In this document: positions 54,537-63,842 of the stretch, one piece after another
Layout: every line of letters begins with the position of its first letter
Position numbering within the stretch: the first letter of the stretch is position 1
Source of the DNA: an uncultured Pelagibacteraceae bacterium
Lineage (GTDB): Bacteria > Pseudomonadota > Alphaproteobacteria > Pelagibacterales > Pelagibacteraceae
NCBI GenBank assembly: GCA_902579925.1
Contig: CACHIS010000001.1
Location: 62,001-126,000 of the forward strand
Direction: 5' to 3'
Length of the DNA stretch: 64,000 nt
Program-made: the position numbers and the translations under genes
The notes under the pieces: generated by a model
What the model was told of the DNA's origin: nothing
Seen by the model: only the letters and a program-made list of their open reading frames with translations
The model's database searches: none

Positions 54537-56347
54537 TGCTAAAAGGTAATTTTATAGACAATTTACCTAAGGTTTATGGAATCTATACAGGAGGATTTTT
54601 AGGTTTCATAATCATTATGTCAATTGCCGAACAGATGGGTATGACAGCGAAAACAATTGGTATTTGTTTCGTTGCCTTCACAGTAGCCATCTATGCAATA
54701 ATTGGTTATCTATCACGTACAGCGCAAGCAGATGCGTACTACGTAGCTGGAAGACAAGTACCAACCGTGTTCAACGGAATGGCGACAGCAGCAGACTGGA
54801 TGTCTGGTGCCTCATTCGTTGCAATGGCTGGTGGTATTTACTTTAAAGGTTACGGATATATGGCACTACTTGTAGGTTGGACTGGTGGATATGTATTAGT
54901 TGCATCACTATTAGCACCTTACTTGAGAAAATTTGGCTGTTACACAGTTCCAGATTTTATAGGTACAAGATACGGTGGTAATTTAAGTAGATTTATGGCG
55001 GTAGTAGTTTTAACTGTTGCTTCATTTACTTATGTGACTGCACAAATTAACGCCACAGGTACAATTGCATCTGTTGCACTAGATATTCCATTTCAATACG
55101 CTGTTTACGTTGGACTAATAAGTATCTTACTTTGTTCAATGCTTGGGGGTATGAGAGGAGTAACTTGGACACAGGTAGCTCAATATATCGTACTAATCAT
55201 AGCTTACTTATTACCAGTATTCTGGATCAGTAACAAAATGGGTGCGGGTTTCTTTCCTCACTTTATGTTAGCTGATGAAGTTTCTAGAATAGCTGAATTA
55301 GAGGCTCAGTTTGGTTTTGTTAAAAACTCTGCTGAAAATCTAAAAGAAGTGCCAAAAGGTTTGGCTGGAATAACTAAAGCTCACTCAGCGGTGAACGCAA
55401 CACCTTGGGCATTTATTTCATTAGCGTTAGCGATGATGATGGGAACAGCTTCATTGCCTCACGTTATGATGAGATATTTTACTACTCCAAGTGTAAAAGC
55501 AGCTAGAAAATCAGTAGGTTGGTCATTATTCTTTATCTTCCTACTTTATTCTTCTGCTCCAATGTTAGCGACACTATCTAAGTTGTCATTGATTGATCCA
55601 TCGTTACCAACAGGTATCATCGGTAAATCAATAACTGAAGTTCAAGCAATAGATTGGTATCAAAACTGGAACCAAGCAAACTTAATGTTTGTAAGCGACT
55701 TTAACGGAAATGGAACTCTAGAGTTAAATGAGTTTTTCATGGGTGGTAAAGCCGTTGTGTTAGCAACTCCAGAAATAGCTGGATTACCATATGTAATCTC
55801 AGGTCTGGTTGCTGCTGGAGGTATGGCTGCTGCCATGTCAACAGCTGATGGTTTGATTTTAGCAATTGCAAACGCAATCTCACACGATGTTTACTATAAG
55901 ATCATCGATCCAAAAGCTGAGACTGCGAAGAGACTAGTTGTTGCAAGGGTATTACTTGTAGTAATTGGTTTTGCAGGAGCAACAATCGCAGCTCTTGAAA
56001 TCCAAGGTATCTTAGGTTCAGTAATCTGGGCTTTTGACTTTGCGATGTCAGGACTATTCTTCCCATTAGTACTTGGTGTATGGTGGAAGAGAGCTAACAA
56101 AGAAGGTGCCATAGCTGGTATGTTCTTGGGATTAGTTTCTGGTGCTGCTTACCTAATTTGGGTAAGAACAGGCGGAAGTGGATTCTTGGGTATTACTCAG
56201 TTAACGTTTGGTATCTTTGGATCAGCTGTCAGCTTAGTATCTATGGTTGTGGTCAGTTTAATGACTTCAGAACCAAATGCTGCTACGCAAAGAATGGTTG
56301 ACGAAGTTAGAGTACCATCAGGTAGATCTATCATCGGCAAACAATAA
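54536..56347 (+). CDS. Sodium:solute symporter large subunit (acetate-type)
   Basis: A 603-residue SSS-family transporter with about 13 helices. Seen are AYYVAGRQVPTVFNGMATAA near residue 66, ADWMSGASFVAMAGGIYFKG near 87, MMMGTASLPHVMMRYFTTPS near 300 and AAAMSTADGLILAIANAISHD near 432, split for reference. Residues ~372-397 include a DFNGNGTLELNEFF stretch that looks like an EF-hand-type calcium loop. Codon choice is smoother than in neighbours, suggesting high expression. With acs upstream, acetate is the likely substrate. It ends at a clear terminator. Confidence 0.92.
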   Translation: MLKGNFIDNLPKVYGIYTGGFLGFIIIMSIAEQMGMTAKTIGICFVAFTVAIYAIIGYLSRTAQADAYYVAGRQVPTVFNGMATAADWMSGASFVAMAGGIYFKGYGYMALLVGWTGGYVLVASLLAPYLRKFGCYTVPDFIGTRYGGNLSRFMAVVVLTVASFTYVTAQINATGTIASVALDIPFQYAVYVGLISILLCSMLGGMRGVTWTQVAQYIVLIIAYLLPVFWISNKMGAGFFPHFMLADEVSRIAELEAQFGFVKNSAENLKEVPKGLAGITKAHSAVNATPWAFISLALAMMMGTASLPHVMMRYFTTPSVKAARKSVGWSLFFIFLLYSSAPMLATLSKLSLIDPSLPTGIIGKSITEVQAIDWYQNWNQANLMFVSDFNGNGTLELNEFFMGGKAVVLATPEIAGLPYVISGLVAAGGMAAAMSTADGLILAIANAISHDVYYKIIDPKAETAKRLVVARVLLVVIGFAGATIAALEIQGILGSVIWAFDFAMSGLFFPLVLGVWWKRANKEGAIAGMFLGLVSGAAYLIWVRTGGSGFLGITQLTFGIFGSAVSLVSMVVVSLMTSEPNAATQRMVDEVRVPSGRSIIGKQ

Positions 56348-56359
56348 AAAAATCTTTTT

Positions 56360-56385
56360 AAGGGGCGATTAATTTCGCCCCTTTT
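56360..56385 (+). terminator. Intrinsic terminator after the symporter
   Basis: A 9-bp perfect stem AAGGGGCGA (56360-56368) pairs with TCGCCCCTT (56375-56383) around a six-base loop and runs into TTTT. It lies 12 bases after the symporter stop and ends that transcript. Confidence 0.92.
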
Positions 56386-56416
56386 AATTTCTAGCTTTTT
56401 CAAATATAAATTTCCA

Positions 56417-56761
56417 ATGTCGGCTAACTTTCATCCTTTAGTATATATAATAGACTATATTCTTGGCGTAATTATGTGGACTTTAATTGGGAGAGTAGCA
56501 ATGAATATTTTTCAAAGAGAGGACTCTCAATTTTTTTTTATGAAGGTATTTGTTAAATTTACTAACCCTCTTATTAATTTATTTAAACCTATAACTCCAT
56601 CTTTTATAATCCAACCAATTGTTCCACTTTATGTAGCATGGTTTTTCTTTATGATAAGATTTTACCTTATGCCTTGGGTTTTAGGATATTCAGTTATGGG
56701 TATGTTATCTTTTCCTTTAGAAAGCGAAATTTCACGACAAATTTATCAATTTTTTAATTAA
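56417..56761 (+). CDS. YggT-like membrane protein
   Basis: A 114-residue protein with a YggT-like pattern: YILGVIMWTLIGRVAMNIF near residue 14, FVKFTNPLINLFKPITPSFI near 45 and VAWFFFMIRFYLMPWVLGYS near 73. Three helices. Its role may be like that of the shorter YggT at 46918-47208. It is 41 bases before rpe and follows the terminator. Confidence 0.8.
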   Translation: MSANFHPLVYIIDYILGVIMWTLIGRVAMNIFQREDSQFFFMKVFVKFTNPLINLFKPITPSFIIQPIVPLYVAWFFFMIRFYLMPWVLGYSVMGMLSFPLESEISRQIYQFFN

Positions 56762-56801
56762 ATTAAATTTTAAAATTTGGTACTAGTAAGTTAAATTATC
56801 A

Positions 56802-57461
56802 ATGAAAAATATACAAATTTCACCCTCGATCTTATCTGCTGACTTTAGTCAATTAGGCAACGAAATTAAAAGATTAGAAGATGCAGGCGCAGACATGATA
56901 CATGTAGATGTAATGGATGGTCATTTTGTTCCAAATTTGACTATTGGACCTCCTGTAATAAAAGCGCTCAGAAAATATACTGGCTTAACATTTGATGTAC
57001 ATTTGATGATTTCACCTGTTCACAAATATATTAAAGATTTTGCAGATGCGGGAGCAGATATAATCACTATTCACCCAGAGGCAACAGAGAATTTGAGTCA
57101 ATCTCTTAAATATATAAAAACTTTAAAAAAGAAAGTTGGTGTTTCATTAAACCCAAATACCAAAATTGACTCTATAGAAAATGAATTGCCAAATATTGAT
57201 TTGATACTTGTTATGAGTGTATATCCAGGTTTTGGTGGTCAAAAATTTATCCCTGATGTCATAGAAAAAATTGAACAATTAAAAAAAATTAGAGATGAGA
57301 AAAAATATGAATATGACATCGAGGTAGATGGTGGAATTAATTTTGAAAATTCAAAAAGTGTTATAAGTGCTGGGGCTAATATTCTTGTATCTGGAACAAC
57401 AATCTTTAAAGAAAATAATGGAAATATAAAGAAGAATATAGAAACACTCAAAGAAGTGTAG
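56802..57461 (+). CDS. rpe: Ribulose-phosphate 3-epimerase
   Basis: A 219-residue TIM-barrel epimerase. It has the opening ISPSILSADFSQLGNEIKRL, the metal ligands in HVDVMDGHFVPNLTIGP near residue 34, DVHLMISP near 66 and MSVYPGFGGQKF near 139, and VDGGINFENSK near 177. It interconverts ribulose- and xylulose-5-phosphate. It begins the rpe-heparinase-purH run (1-base gap after). Confidence 0.97.
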   Translation: MKNIQISPSILSADFSQLGNEIKRLEDAGADMIHVDVMDGHFVPNLTIGPPVIKALRKYTGLTFDVHLMISPVHKYIKDFADAGADIITIHPEATENLSQSLKYIKTLKKKVGVSLNPNTKIDSIENELPNIDLILVMSVYPGFGGQKFIPDVIEKIEQLKKIRDEKKYEYDIEVDGGINFENSKSVISAGANILVSGTTIFKENNGNIKKNIETLKEV

Positions 57462-57462
57462 A

Positions 57463-59088
57463 ATGCTTTTGAATGAATTTTTTAGATCTTTAAGAAATTT
57501 TAATAATTTAATAAAAAAAAAATTTATAGATATTTATAGAAACTCAAATTTTTATGATAAAAAAATCTCTAAAACATTCAATACTGTCTTTCAATATAAG
57601 CCAAGTCCATACTTATTGTCGTCTATAATTAAATATCAAAATAAAAAATACAAAATCGATGAATTGGGTTTCAATACTATTTGGCTAAATAAGTCTGAAA
57701 CAAGAGAATTTATAAAATTAAATAACTTTTTCTGGTTTTTTAGTCTTGATTTAAAATCCTCAAAAAAATCAGTTCAAAAAGTTATCTCGGATTGGATTGA
57801 TAAAAATGATAAATATGAAAAGGTAATTTGGGAATTTGACATTACCGCAAAAAGAATAATTTCATGGCTATCTAATCATCAACTTTCTTATAACGAAGGT
57901 ACCAGAGATTATAAACTAATGTTTGATCACATGGTTCAAAAACAAGCAAATCACTTAATAAATGAAATCAAAAATTCAAATAATTTAGAAAATAAAATAA
58001 TTGGTTGTTCGGCAATTATTTTAACCGGATTAAGTTATAAGAAAGATAAAGTCTATTTAGAATTTGGATTGAGCTCTTTAAAGAAAATTATTAAATATTC
58101 AATTGATAACCAAGGTTATTTAAAATCAAGAAATATACAGCAGCAAATTTTTTACTTAAAATATTTTATACTTATAAGAGAGTGGTTCAAAGAGTCTCAA
58201 ATTGAAACCCCAGAATATCTAAATGAGGCAATATATTTTCTGGGTCAAGCGTATGCTTATTTTTGGCAAAACACTAGAGTTGACCTTTTATTTAATGGAA
58301 ATAATAATTCTAATAATCCTGATTTTGATAATTATCTTAAAAGATTGGGATATAAATTTAAAAATGATAAAAAAGATTACTGCGGTTACACAATTTTACA
58401 AAATAAAAAAATATGTTTAGCAATGGACACTGGGTCTTCTCCCGATTTTAAGCACTCCAAAAACTATCAATCGGGTGCTTTATCTTTTGAACTAATTTCA
58501 AATGGCAAAAAACTAATAAGTAATTGCGGTTACTACAAAAGAATAAATCAAAAACTTAATCAAATATCCAAATCCTCTGCAGCTCATAGTACGTTAGTAA
58601 TTGACGATAGTTCATCATGTAAATTTTCAAGAAATGAAGATGCTTGGTTACTTAAAAGAGGTTTAAAAATAACAGAAAAAAAATTTATATTTGAAAAAAA
58701 TTATTGGAAAATTACAGCTGCTCATGATGGATATTTAAAAAAATACAATTCAATATGTAAAAGAGAAATTGAATTTTATCCAGAGCGAATGCTATTTATT
58801 GGAATTGATAAAATTTTTAGAAAAAAAATAAATAACAAATATAAATTTCAGATTCGATTTCATTTAGATCCAAATATTAGATTAATGAAAACTCAAGATA
58901 ATAAATCGATTTTGATAGAATTAGATCAAGAAGGGTGGAAATTTACTTGTGATAATTATGAAATAAATATTGATAATGGTTTGTACTTCGGTAAAAAAAA
59001 TTCATATATTGAAAATCAAAATATTTTTATATCAGGAATTTCTAATAATAATGAGGAAAGCATTAAATGGGAGATTAAAAAAATATAA
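57463..59088 (+). CDS. Heparinase II/III-like protein
   Basis: A 541-residue protein with the alpha/alpha-toroid N-terminal half and the heparinase II/III C-terminal beta-sandwich. The C-terminal signature CLAMDTGSSPDFKHSKNYQS near residue 326, GALSFELISNGKKLISNCGY and SSAAHSTLVIDDSSSC near 378 mark the family. In alphaproteobacteria a gene of this type commonly lies between rpe and purH, and its substrate there is unclear. It may cut an anionic glycan. It overlaps purH by 1 base. Confidence 0.9.
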   Translation: MLLNEFFRSLRNFNNLIKKKFIDIYRNSNFYDKKISKTFNTVFQYKPSPYLLSSIIKYQNKKYKIDELGFNTIWLNKSETREFIKLNNFFWFFSLDLKSSKKSVQKVISDWIDKNDKYEKVIWEFDITAKRIISWLSNHQLSYNEGTRDYKLMFDHMVQKQANHLINEIKNSNNLENKIIGCSAIILTGLSYKKDKVYLEFGLSSLKKIIKYSIDNQGYLKSRNIQQQIFYLKYFILIREWFKESQIETPEYLNEAIYFLGQAYAYFWQNTRVDLLFNGNNNSNNPDFDNYLKRLGYKFKNDKKDYCGYTILQNKKICLAMDTGSSPDFKHSKNYQSGALSFELISNGKKLISNCGYYKRINQKLNQISKSSAAHSTLVIDDSSSCKFSRNEDAWLLKRGLKITEKKFIFEKNYWKITAAHDGYLKKYNSICKREIEFYPERMLFIGIDKIFRKKINNKYKFQIRFHLDPNIRLMKTQDNKSILIELDQEGWKFTCDNYEINIDNGLYFGKKNSYIENQNIFISGISNNNEESIKWEIKKI

Positions 59089-60623
59089 TGGTAAAAATTA
59101 GATCAGCTTTAATATCTTTGTCAGATAAGTCTAATTTAGAGCCTCTTTTAAAAGAATTAAAAAAAAATAATATTAAAATTATTAGTTCAGGTGGAACATT
59201 TAAAACAATTAGAAAACTGAAAATAAACTGCTTAAAAGTCTCAGACTTTACAGGGTTCGATGAAATATTAGATGGTAGAGTTAAAACATTGCATCCCAAA
59301 ATACATGCTGGAATTTTACATAAAAGAAATAATAAATCTCAACTTGGAGATATGAAAAAAAATAATTTTGAAAATATTGACTTGGTAATAGTAAATTTTT
59401 ATCCCTTTGAAAAAACCATAAAAAAAACCAAAAGACACACAGAAATATTAGAAAACATTGATATTGGTGGACCTACTATGGTAAGAGCAGCTGCGAAGAA
59501 TTACAAAGATGTGACAGTAATTACCTCTATTGATCAATATTCAGAACTTATAAGTCAATTAAAGAAGACAAAAGGTTGTACAACTTTAAAATTTAGAGAA
59601 AAAATGTCGAGAGCAGCGTTTAGTGAAACTGCGTATTATGATAGTGTAATATCAAATTATTTAAATAAATTTTACCATATTAATTTTCCCAAAAAAAAAG
59701 TTTTACAAACAAACTTAATTGAAAATTTGAGGTATGGTGAAAACCCTCACCAGGGAAGTGCCTTATATTCTGAAAATTTAAACAACAAAATAAATAAAAT
59801 TCATGGAAAAGATTTGAGTTATAATAACTATAACGATATCTTTTCCGCGCTTACCATTTCAAAATCACTTCCAAAAAATAAAGGTACCGTCATTATAAAG
59901 CACGGAAATCCTTGTGGTGTATCTGCTGAAGAAAATCATTTGGATAGTTATAAATTGGCTTTACAATGCGATCCTATAAGTGCTTTTGGCGGAATTGTTT
60001 CATGTAATTTTAAAATATCAAAAAGAATAGCGTCGGAACTAAACAAAATTTTTCTTGAAGTGATAATAGCTAGAGGGTTTGATAAAGAAGCACTTAAGAT
60101 TTTAAAATCAAAAAAAAACCTCAGACTTGTTGACTCTAGAAATATATCACTTGGTGAAACATTTAGATTTAATACTTTAGGTAGTTTTTCTCTTGTACAG
60201 TCTGAAGATAACAAATCATTCTCTAAAGAAAATTTTAAAGTTGTCTCAAAAAGAAAACCTAGTAAATCACAACTTAATAACTTAATTTTTGCATTTAATA
60301 TTTGTCGTTATGTAAAATCTAATGCTATTGTGCTTGTTAATGATAAATCGACAGTGGGCATTGGATCTGGACAACCAAGTAGATTAGACAGTTGTCAAAT
60401 TGCAATTGATAAAATGAGAAAATTTTCAAAAAATTGTAATGAAATTTTCGCAGCCTCAGATGCCTTTTTTCCTTTTGTAGATGGTGTAGAAAAATTGGTT
60501 CAGTCTGGTGTAACGGCAATTATACAGCCTGCTGGTTCAATTAGAGATAAAGAAATCGTAAAATTTGCAAATGATACTAATACAATTTTGATTTTCTCAA
60601 AAACTAGACATTTTAGACATTAA
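59088..60623 (+). CDS. purH: Bifunctional AICAR transformylase/IMP cyclohydrolase
   Basis: A 511-residue PurH. The MGS-like N-terminal domain has ISSGGTFKTIRKLKINCLKV near residue 34, GRVKTLHPKIHAGIL near 62 and GGPTMVRAAAKNYKDV near 125. The transformylase domain has LRYGENPHQGSALYS near 212, the catalytic KHGNPCGV near 267, and DAFFPFVDGVEKL near 462. It catalyses the last two steps of IMP synthesis. It overlaps the end of the convergent phhB by 11 bases. Confidence 0.97.
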   Translation: MVKIRSALISLSDKSNLEPLLKELKKNNIKIISSGGTFKTIRKLKINCLKVSDFTGFDEILDGRVKTLHPKIHAGILHKRNNKSQLGDMKKNNFENIDLVIVNFYPFEKTIKKTKRHTEILENIDIGGPTMVRAAAKNYKDVTVITSIDQYSELISQLKKTKGCTTLKFREKMSRAAFSETAYYDSVISNYLNKFYHINFPKKKVLQTNLIENLRYGENPHQGSALYSENLNNKINKIHGKDLSYNNYNDIFSALTISKSLPKNKGTVIIKHGNPCGVSAEENHLDSYKLALQCDPISAFGGIVSCNFKISKRIASELNKIFLEVIIARGFDKEALKILKSKKNLRLVDSRNISLGETFRFNTLGSFSLVQSEDNKSFSKENFKVVSKRKPSKSQLNNLIFAFNICRYVKSNAIVLVNDKSTVGIGSGQPSRLDSCQIAIDKMRKFSKNCNEIFAASDAFFPFVDGVEKLVQSGVTAIIQPAGSIRDKEIVKFANDTNTILIFSKTRHFRH

Positions 60624-60957
60624 CTAATTGATCAATTTTGGCTGCTAATATGAAATCATTTTCAGATAAGCCAGTTATAGCATGAGTGGTAATATTAATT
60701 TTTGCATATCCCCAACCAAAAATAATATCTGGATGATGACCCTCATCTTCTGACACTTTTCCCACTTCATTAACAAATTTTTGACTGTCTAAAAAATTTT
60801 TAAAATCAAACTTTTTTTCTAAAAGATAGGCTTTTTTATCATTTTGAACAATTTCCCATCCATCTACTTTTTTTTGATATTTGTGAATTTCAGAAATATC
60901 AAAAGCTTTTACCCCACCTTCACAAGGAACACATTTTTTATTTAATAAATCATTCAT
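60613..60957 (-). CDS. phhB: 4a-hydroxytetrahydrobiopterin dehydratase
   Basis: A 114-residue pterin-4a-carbinolamine dehydratase/DCoH fold. Residues include CVPCEGGVKAFDISEIHKYQ near 9, GWEIVQNDKKAYLLEKKFDF, and the catalytic SEDEGHHPDIIFGWGYAKIN near 70. It regenerates tetrahydropterin cofactor or acts on molybdopterin/pterin metabolites. I start at ATG 60957, since the longer frame to 61026 runs through the tRNA-Gly gene. No aromatic hydroxylase is nearby. Confidence 0.92.
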   Translation of the reverse strand: MNDLLNKKCVPCEGGVKAFDISEIHKYQKKVDGWEIVQNDKKAYLLEKKFDFKNFLDSQKFVNEVGKVSEDEGHHPDIIFGWGYAKINITTHAITGLSENDFILAAKIDQLVNV

Positions 60958-60965
60958 AACTAAAA

Positions 60966-61040
60966 TGGAGCGGGCAAAGGGGGTCGAACCCTCGACCTTC
61001 TCGTTGGCAACGAGACGCTCTACCACTGAGCTATGCCCGC
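60966..61040 (-). tRNA. tRNA-Gly (GCC)
   Basis: Read on the minus strand, a 75-base gene including an encoded CCA. The acceptor stem GCGGGCA pairs with TGCCCGC, the D arm is GCTCAGTGGTAGAGC, the anticodon stem CTCGT...ACGAG holds loop TTGCCAA with anticodon GCC, and the T arm is GAGGGTTCGACCCC-like. Discriminator is T. Reads GGC and GGU codons. Confidence 0.97.
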
Positions 61041-61184
61041 CTATTCTATTAATATTAAAACTATTAGCTTTTTAATAATTAAGCAAGTGACAAAATGATT
61101 AAAATTAGAAATGAACTGTGTCAAGATTACAAAAATCTGACCCTATATCAAAATAAATTTTACAATTTCTTTATTAATTTTTTT

Positions 61185-62033
61185 CTAATAATCTAACTCA
61201 GATAAATTTTTTTTAAAAACATAGTTTAGTTTTTCAATAAAATTATTATCAAAATTTTTTTGCCAGTCGTTTTTAGGTCCCAAATGAAAAAAAGGTATTT
61301 TTTTTTCTTTTTCTCGTGAGATTATAAACTCGCTAAACCCATTAATTTTTTCTATTTTTTTTAAGTTTTCAAATGATGTACTTTTTACTGAATTTTTTGC
61401 TTTTTCTCTACTGAAACCCTTTTTGCTATTTGTTAGTTTATCTATAAATTCTACTATCTCTTTAAACACAAAAAAAGTTTCATTTAATAGATCCTCATAT
61501 CTTAAAAATTTAACTGGTATTAATTTATTATTTTTCCAAGATTGATAATTTTTTTCCCAGGAACTGATAAACTGATAATCGCTGTAATCATTTTTTTTTT
61601 TAAAATCATAAGTAAAACTATTTTCATCTTGCATGACTTTTAGTGCCTTATCATGATTAATTTGAAAATGTCTAGACATAGAGTCTAGTACATTTCTTGG
61701 ATCTCTAACAATATAAATTCCACCAAGTGTATTTTTTTGATTAGTAAAATCATTTTGACCTATTTTGACTAAAGCATTATGTGTTTTAAAAAATCTTATT
61801 TTTTTATCAGAATTAATTTTTTCTTGCGCTTCAACCCATAATCGAGTTGTATCCCCAGGTTTTCTAAGATCATATTTAAAACTATCAAAGTGTTCTTTTA
61901 CAGGAAATTGCCTTATATTTGTCAATTGCTGATCTCCTAAAAAGAAACCATCGTTAGTATAGTAATATGCACTAATTAAGGATCTTAACCATGTATTTCC
62001 ATTTTTAGGATAAGAAGCAAGCCAAATAATCAT
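61185..62033 (-). CDS. Sulfotransferase-domain protein
   Basis: A 282-residue PAPS-dependent sulfotransferase. The 5'-phosphosulfate loop LASYPKNGNTWLRSLISAYY is at residue 5, and the 3'-phosphate-binding YIVRDPRNVLDSMSRHF near 107. A late KGFSREKAKNSVKSTSFENL segment near 215 fits the family's C-terminal part. Acceptor unknown (lipid, sugar or small molecule). It lies 144 bases upstream of the tRNA, with no gene I can see between. Confidence 0.88.
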   Translation of the reverse strand: MIIWLASYPKNGNTWLRSLISAYYYTNDGFFLGDQQLTNIRQFPVKEHFDSFKYDLRKPGDTTRLWVEAQEKINSDKKIRFFKTHNALVKIGQNDFTNQKNTLGGIYIVRDPRNVLDSMSRHFQINHDKALKVMQDENSFTYDFKKKNDYSDYQFISSWEKNYQSWKNNKLIPVKFLRYEDLLNETFFVFKEIVEFIDKLTNSKKGFSREKAKNSVKSTSFENLKKIEKINGFSEFIISREKEKKIPFFHLGPKNDWQKNFDNNFIEKLNYVFKKNLSELDY

Positions 62034-62086
62034 TTATTTAATCTTTAAAATTTTTTTAATATTATTAATATATATATTTTTAATTT

Positions 62087-62728
62087 ATGAAACTTCCAAA
62101 AATAATACCTATTTTCCCACTAAGTAATTTCATAATTTTTCCAAAAACCACAGTTCCTTTAAATATTTTTGAACCAAGATATGTAGATATGATCAATGAC
62201 AGTATGAAATCAAATAAATTTTTTGGAATGGTTCAACCCAAAACTCCAAAAAATCTTGAGGACTCAAAAATACCAATCCTACATAATATTGGATGTTTAG
62301 GTAAGATAATTAGTTTTAAAGAAACTGATGATGGAAGATACCTAATTGAATTAAAAGGTGTAATTAGATTTGAAATCATAAAAGAGATAAATTCAAATAA
62401 AAAATACAGAGAATTTGAAATAAATTTTAATAATTTTTCACAAGATCTAGATGAAAAAAAAGAAGATTTAAAGTTTTCAGATCTTGAGCTAATTTTTAAA
62501 GATTTAAAAATATTGTTTGAAAAAAAAGGTTTTATAATTAATTGGAGAGACTTGGAAAAGCAAAGTTTAGATGAAATAATTAACGCTCTTGCAATGACTT
62601 CGCCATTTAGCTTAGAAGAAAAACAGGTTTTATTAGAAGCTAAAAACTTAAATGTTCGAAAAACTAAGATTGCCGAAATTTTAAATACCTATTCTTATGA
62701 TCAATTTGAAAATACCACACTTCAGTAA
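62087..62728 (+). CDS. Lon N-terminal substrate-binding domain protein
   Basis: A 213-residue protein of only the LonN/PUA-like domain: IPIFPLSNFIIFPKTTVPLN near residue 6, FEPRYVDMINDSMKSNKFFG near 28, IGCLGKIISFKETDDGRYLI near 68 and LKGVIRFEII near 89. Proteins of this length occur as stand-alone LonN genes in alphaproteobacteria and may bind unfolded substrates. No ATPase or protease domain is present. The 3' end abuts a convergent gene. Confidence 0.92.
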   Translation: MKLPKIIPIFPLSNFIIFPKTTVPLNIFEPRYVDMINDSMKSNKFFGMVQPKTPKNLEDSKIPILHNIGCLGKIISFKETDDGRYLIELKGVIRFEIIKEINSNKKYREFEINFNNFSQDLDEKKEDLKFSDLELIFKDLKILFEKKGFIINWRDLEKQSLDEIINALAMTSPFSLEEKQVLLEAKNLNVRKTKIAEILNTYSYDQFENTTLQ

Positions 62729-62729
62729 G

Positions 62730-63812
62730 TTATAAATTTAGACCTGTATCAGCAATTTTTTTAAAATATTTATTCATTAATTTATTTTTACCTATTAGTT
62801 TTACGCTTCTATCTATAAAATTTTTTTTAAATTTATCATTTGAATTGAAACTTTCGTAAATAAAGTCTACTCCTTCACTAAAAATAAAATTTCTACTCTT
62901 TGTTCTATTTTGGAATTCAACACATACACTTTCATCTAAAGATAATCCTAATTCGATCTTTTCATTAATTATTTCTAACAATATTGAAATATCTCTTATA
63001 GACATATTAAATCCTTGTCCGGCTAATGGGTGAAGCTTATGTAATAAATCACCAAATGCTAAAATATTATTTCTATAATAGTGCCTTAAGTTTAAAGAAG
63101 ATAATTTAAATTTTGAAATCTTACCAATATTCTTTATCTGGTAATCGAAATTAAATTTTTTAATTATAGACTCTATATTTATTTCAGTATCGAAATTTTC
63201 TGTTCTTATAGAATAAACAATTGAAGTTTTTTCATTTGAGATTGGTAAAAAGGCTACTGGACCGTTATCTGTAAAAACTTGAGAGGCGGTATTATTGAGC
63301 TTAAGTTTTTTGTGATATATAACTGTAGTAAAAGCAATACTACTATACTCTTTTTCAAATTTTTTATGAAAAAATTTTTTTGTTATCTCATGTTTTAAAT
63401 CGCAATTGATCAGTAAATCATAATCACTTTTATTTAAACTTTTATATCCAATATCTTTTTTAAATTTAGAAAATCTACTTTTTTTTAGCTCTAAGCATAA
63501 TTGATTTGTTATTTTGTCATTTTTCACAATAGAAAAAAGGCTTCTTTCCTCATCTTCGAATCTAATTATGTCTTCATTTCCAGAATTTTCTGAAAAAATT
63601 TTGATTTTTTTAATTGGCCATAAAATTTTATTAATATTTGATAAATTCTTGTTAAAATAATCTATATTTGATTGTGAAATTCCTATGGTTCGAGTTTTAT
63701 CTATATTAATTTTTTTGTTCTTATAAAAAATATCAACAAAAATCTCTTTATTAATTAGAGCTTTTGCTAAAGCTAAGCTAGTTAGGTTATTGCCAATTAT
63801 ACAAACTTTCAT
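62730..63812 (-). CDS. UbiH/COQ6-family FAD-dependent monooxygenase-like protein
   Basis: A 360-residue flavoprotein hydroxylase from ATG 63812; residues upstream to 63851 are A/T-rich and not typical. The UbiH-type C-terminal motif FGDLLHKLHPLAGQGFNMSI is near residue 255. The N-terminal dinucleotide loop is degenerate (CIIGNNLTSLALAKALI instead of GxGxxG). It probably hydroxylates a ubiquinone precursor ring. Because of the altered FAD loop, flavin binding is uncertain. It is divergent from an ftsK-like gene. Confidence 0.82.
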   Translation of the reverse strand: MKVCIIGNNLTSLALAKALINKEIFVDIFYKNKKINIDKTRTIGISQSNIDYFNKNLSNINKILWPIKKIKIFSENSGNEDIIRFEDEERSLFSIVKNDKITNQLCLELKKSRFSKFKKDIGYKSLNKSDYDLLINCDLKHEITKKFFHKKFEKEYSSIAFTTVIYHKKLKLNNTASQVFTDNGPVAFLPISNEKTSIVYSIRTENFDTEINIESIIKKFNFDYQIKNIGKISKFKLSSLNLRHYYRNNILAFGDLLHKLHPLAGQGFNMSIRDISILLEIINEKIELGLSLDESVCVEFQNRTKSRNFIFSEGVDFIYESFNSNDKFKKNFIDRSVKLIGKNKLMNKYFKKIADTGLNL

Positions 63813-63842
63813 AATAAATTTAATTTTAACAAGAAAAATTAG

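Noticed and set aside
60958-61026. Longer start of the pterin dehydratase gene
   Set aside because: The extra 23 codons would translate through the tRNA-Gly gene; ATG 60957 gives the family's normal length.
61041-61184. Genomic-island boundary at tRNA-Gly
   Set aside because: No attachment-site repeat, integrase or change in composition is visible; the neighbouring sulfotransferase alone is insufficient evidence.
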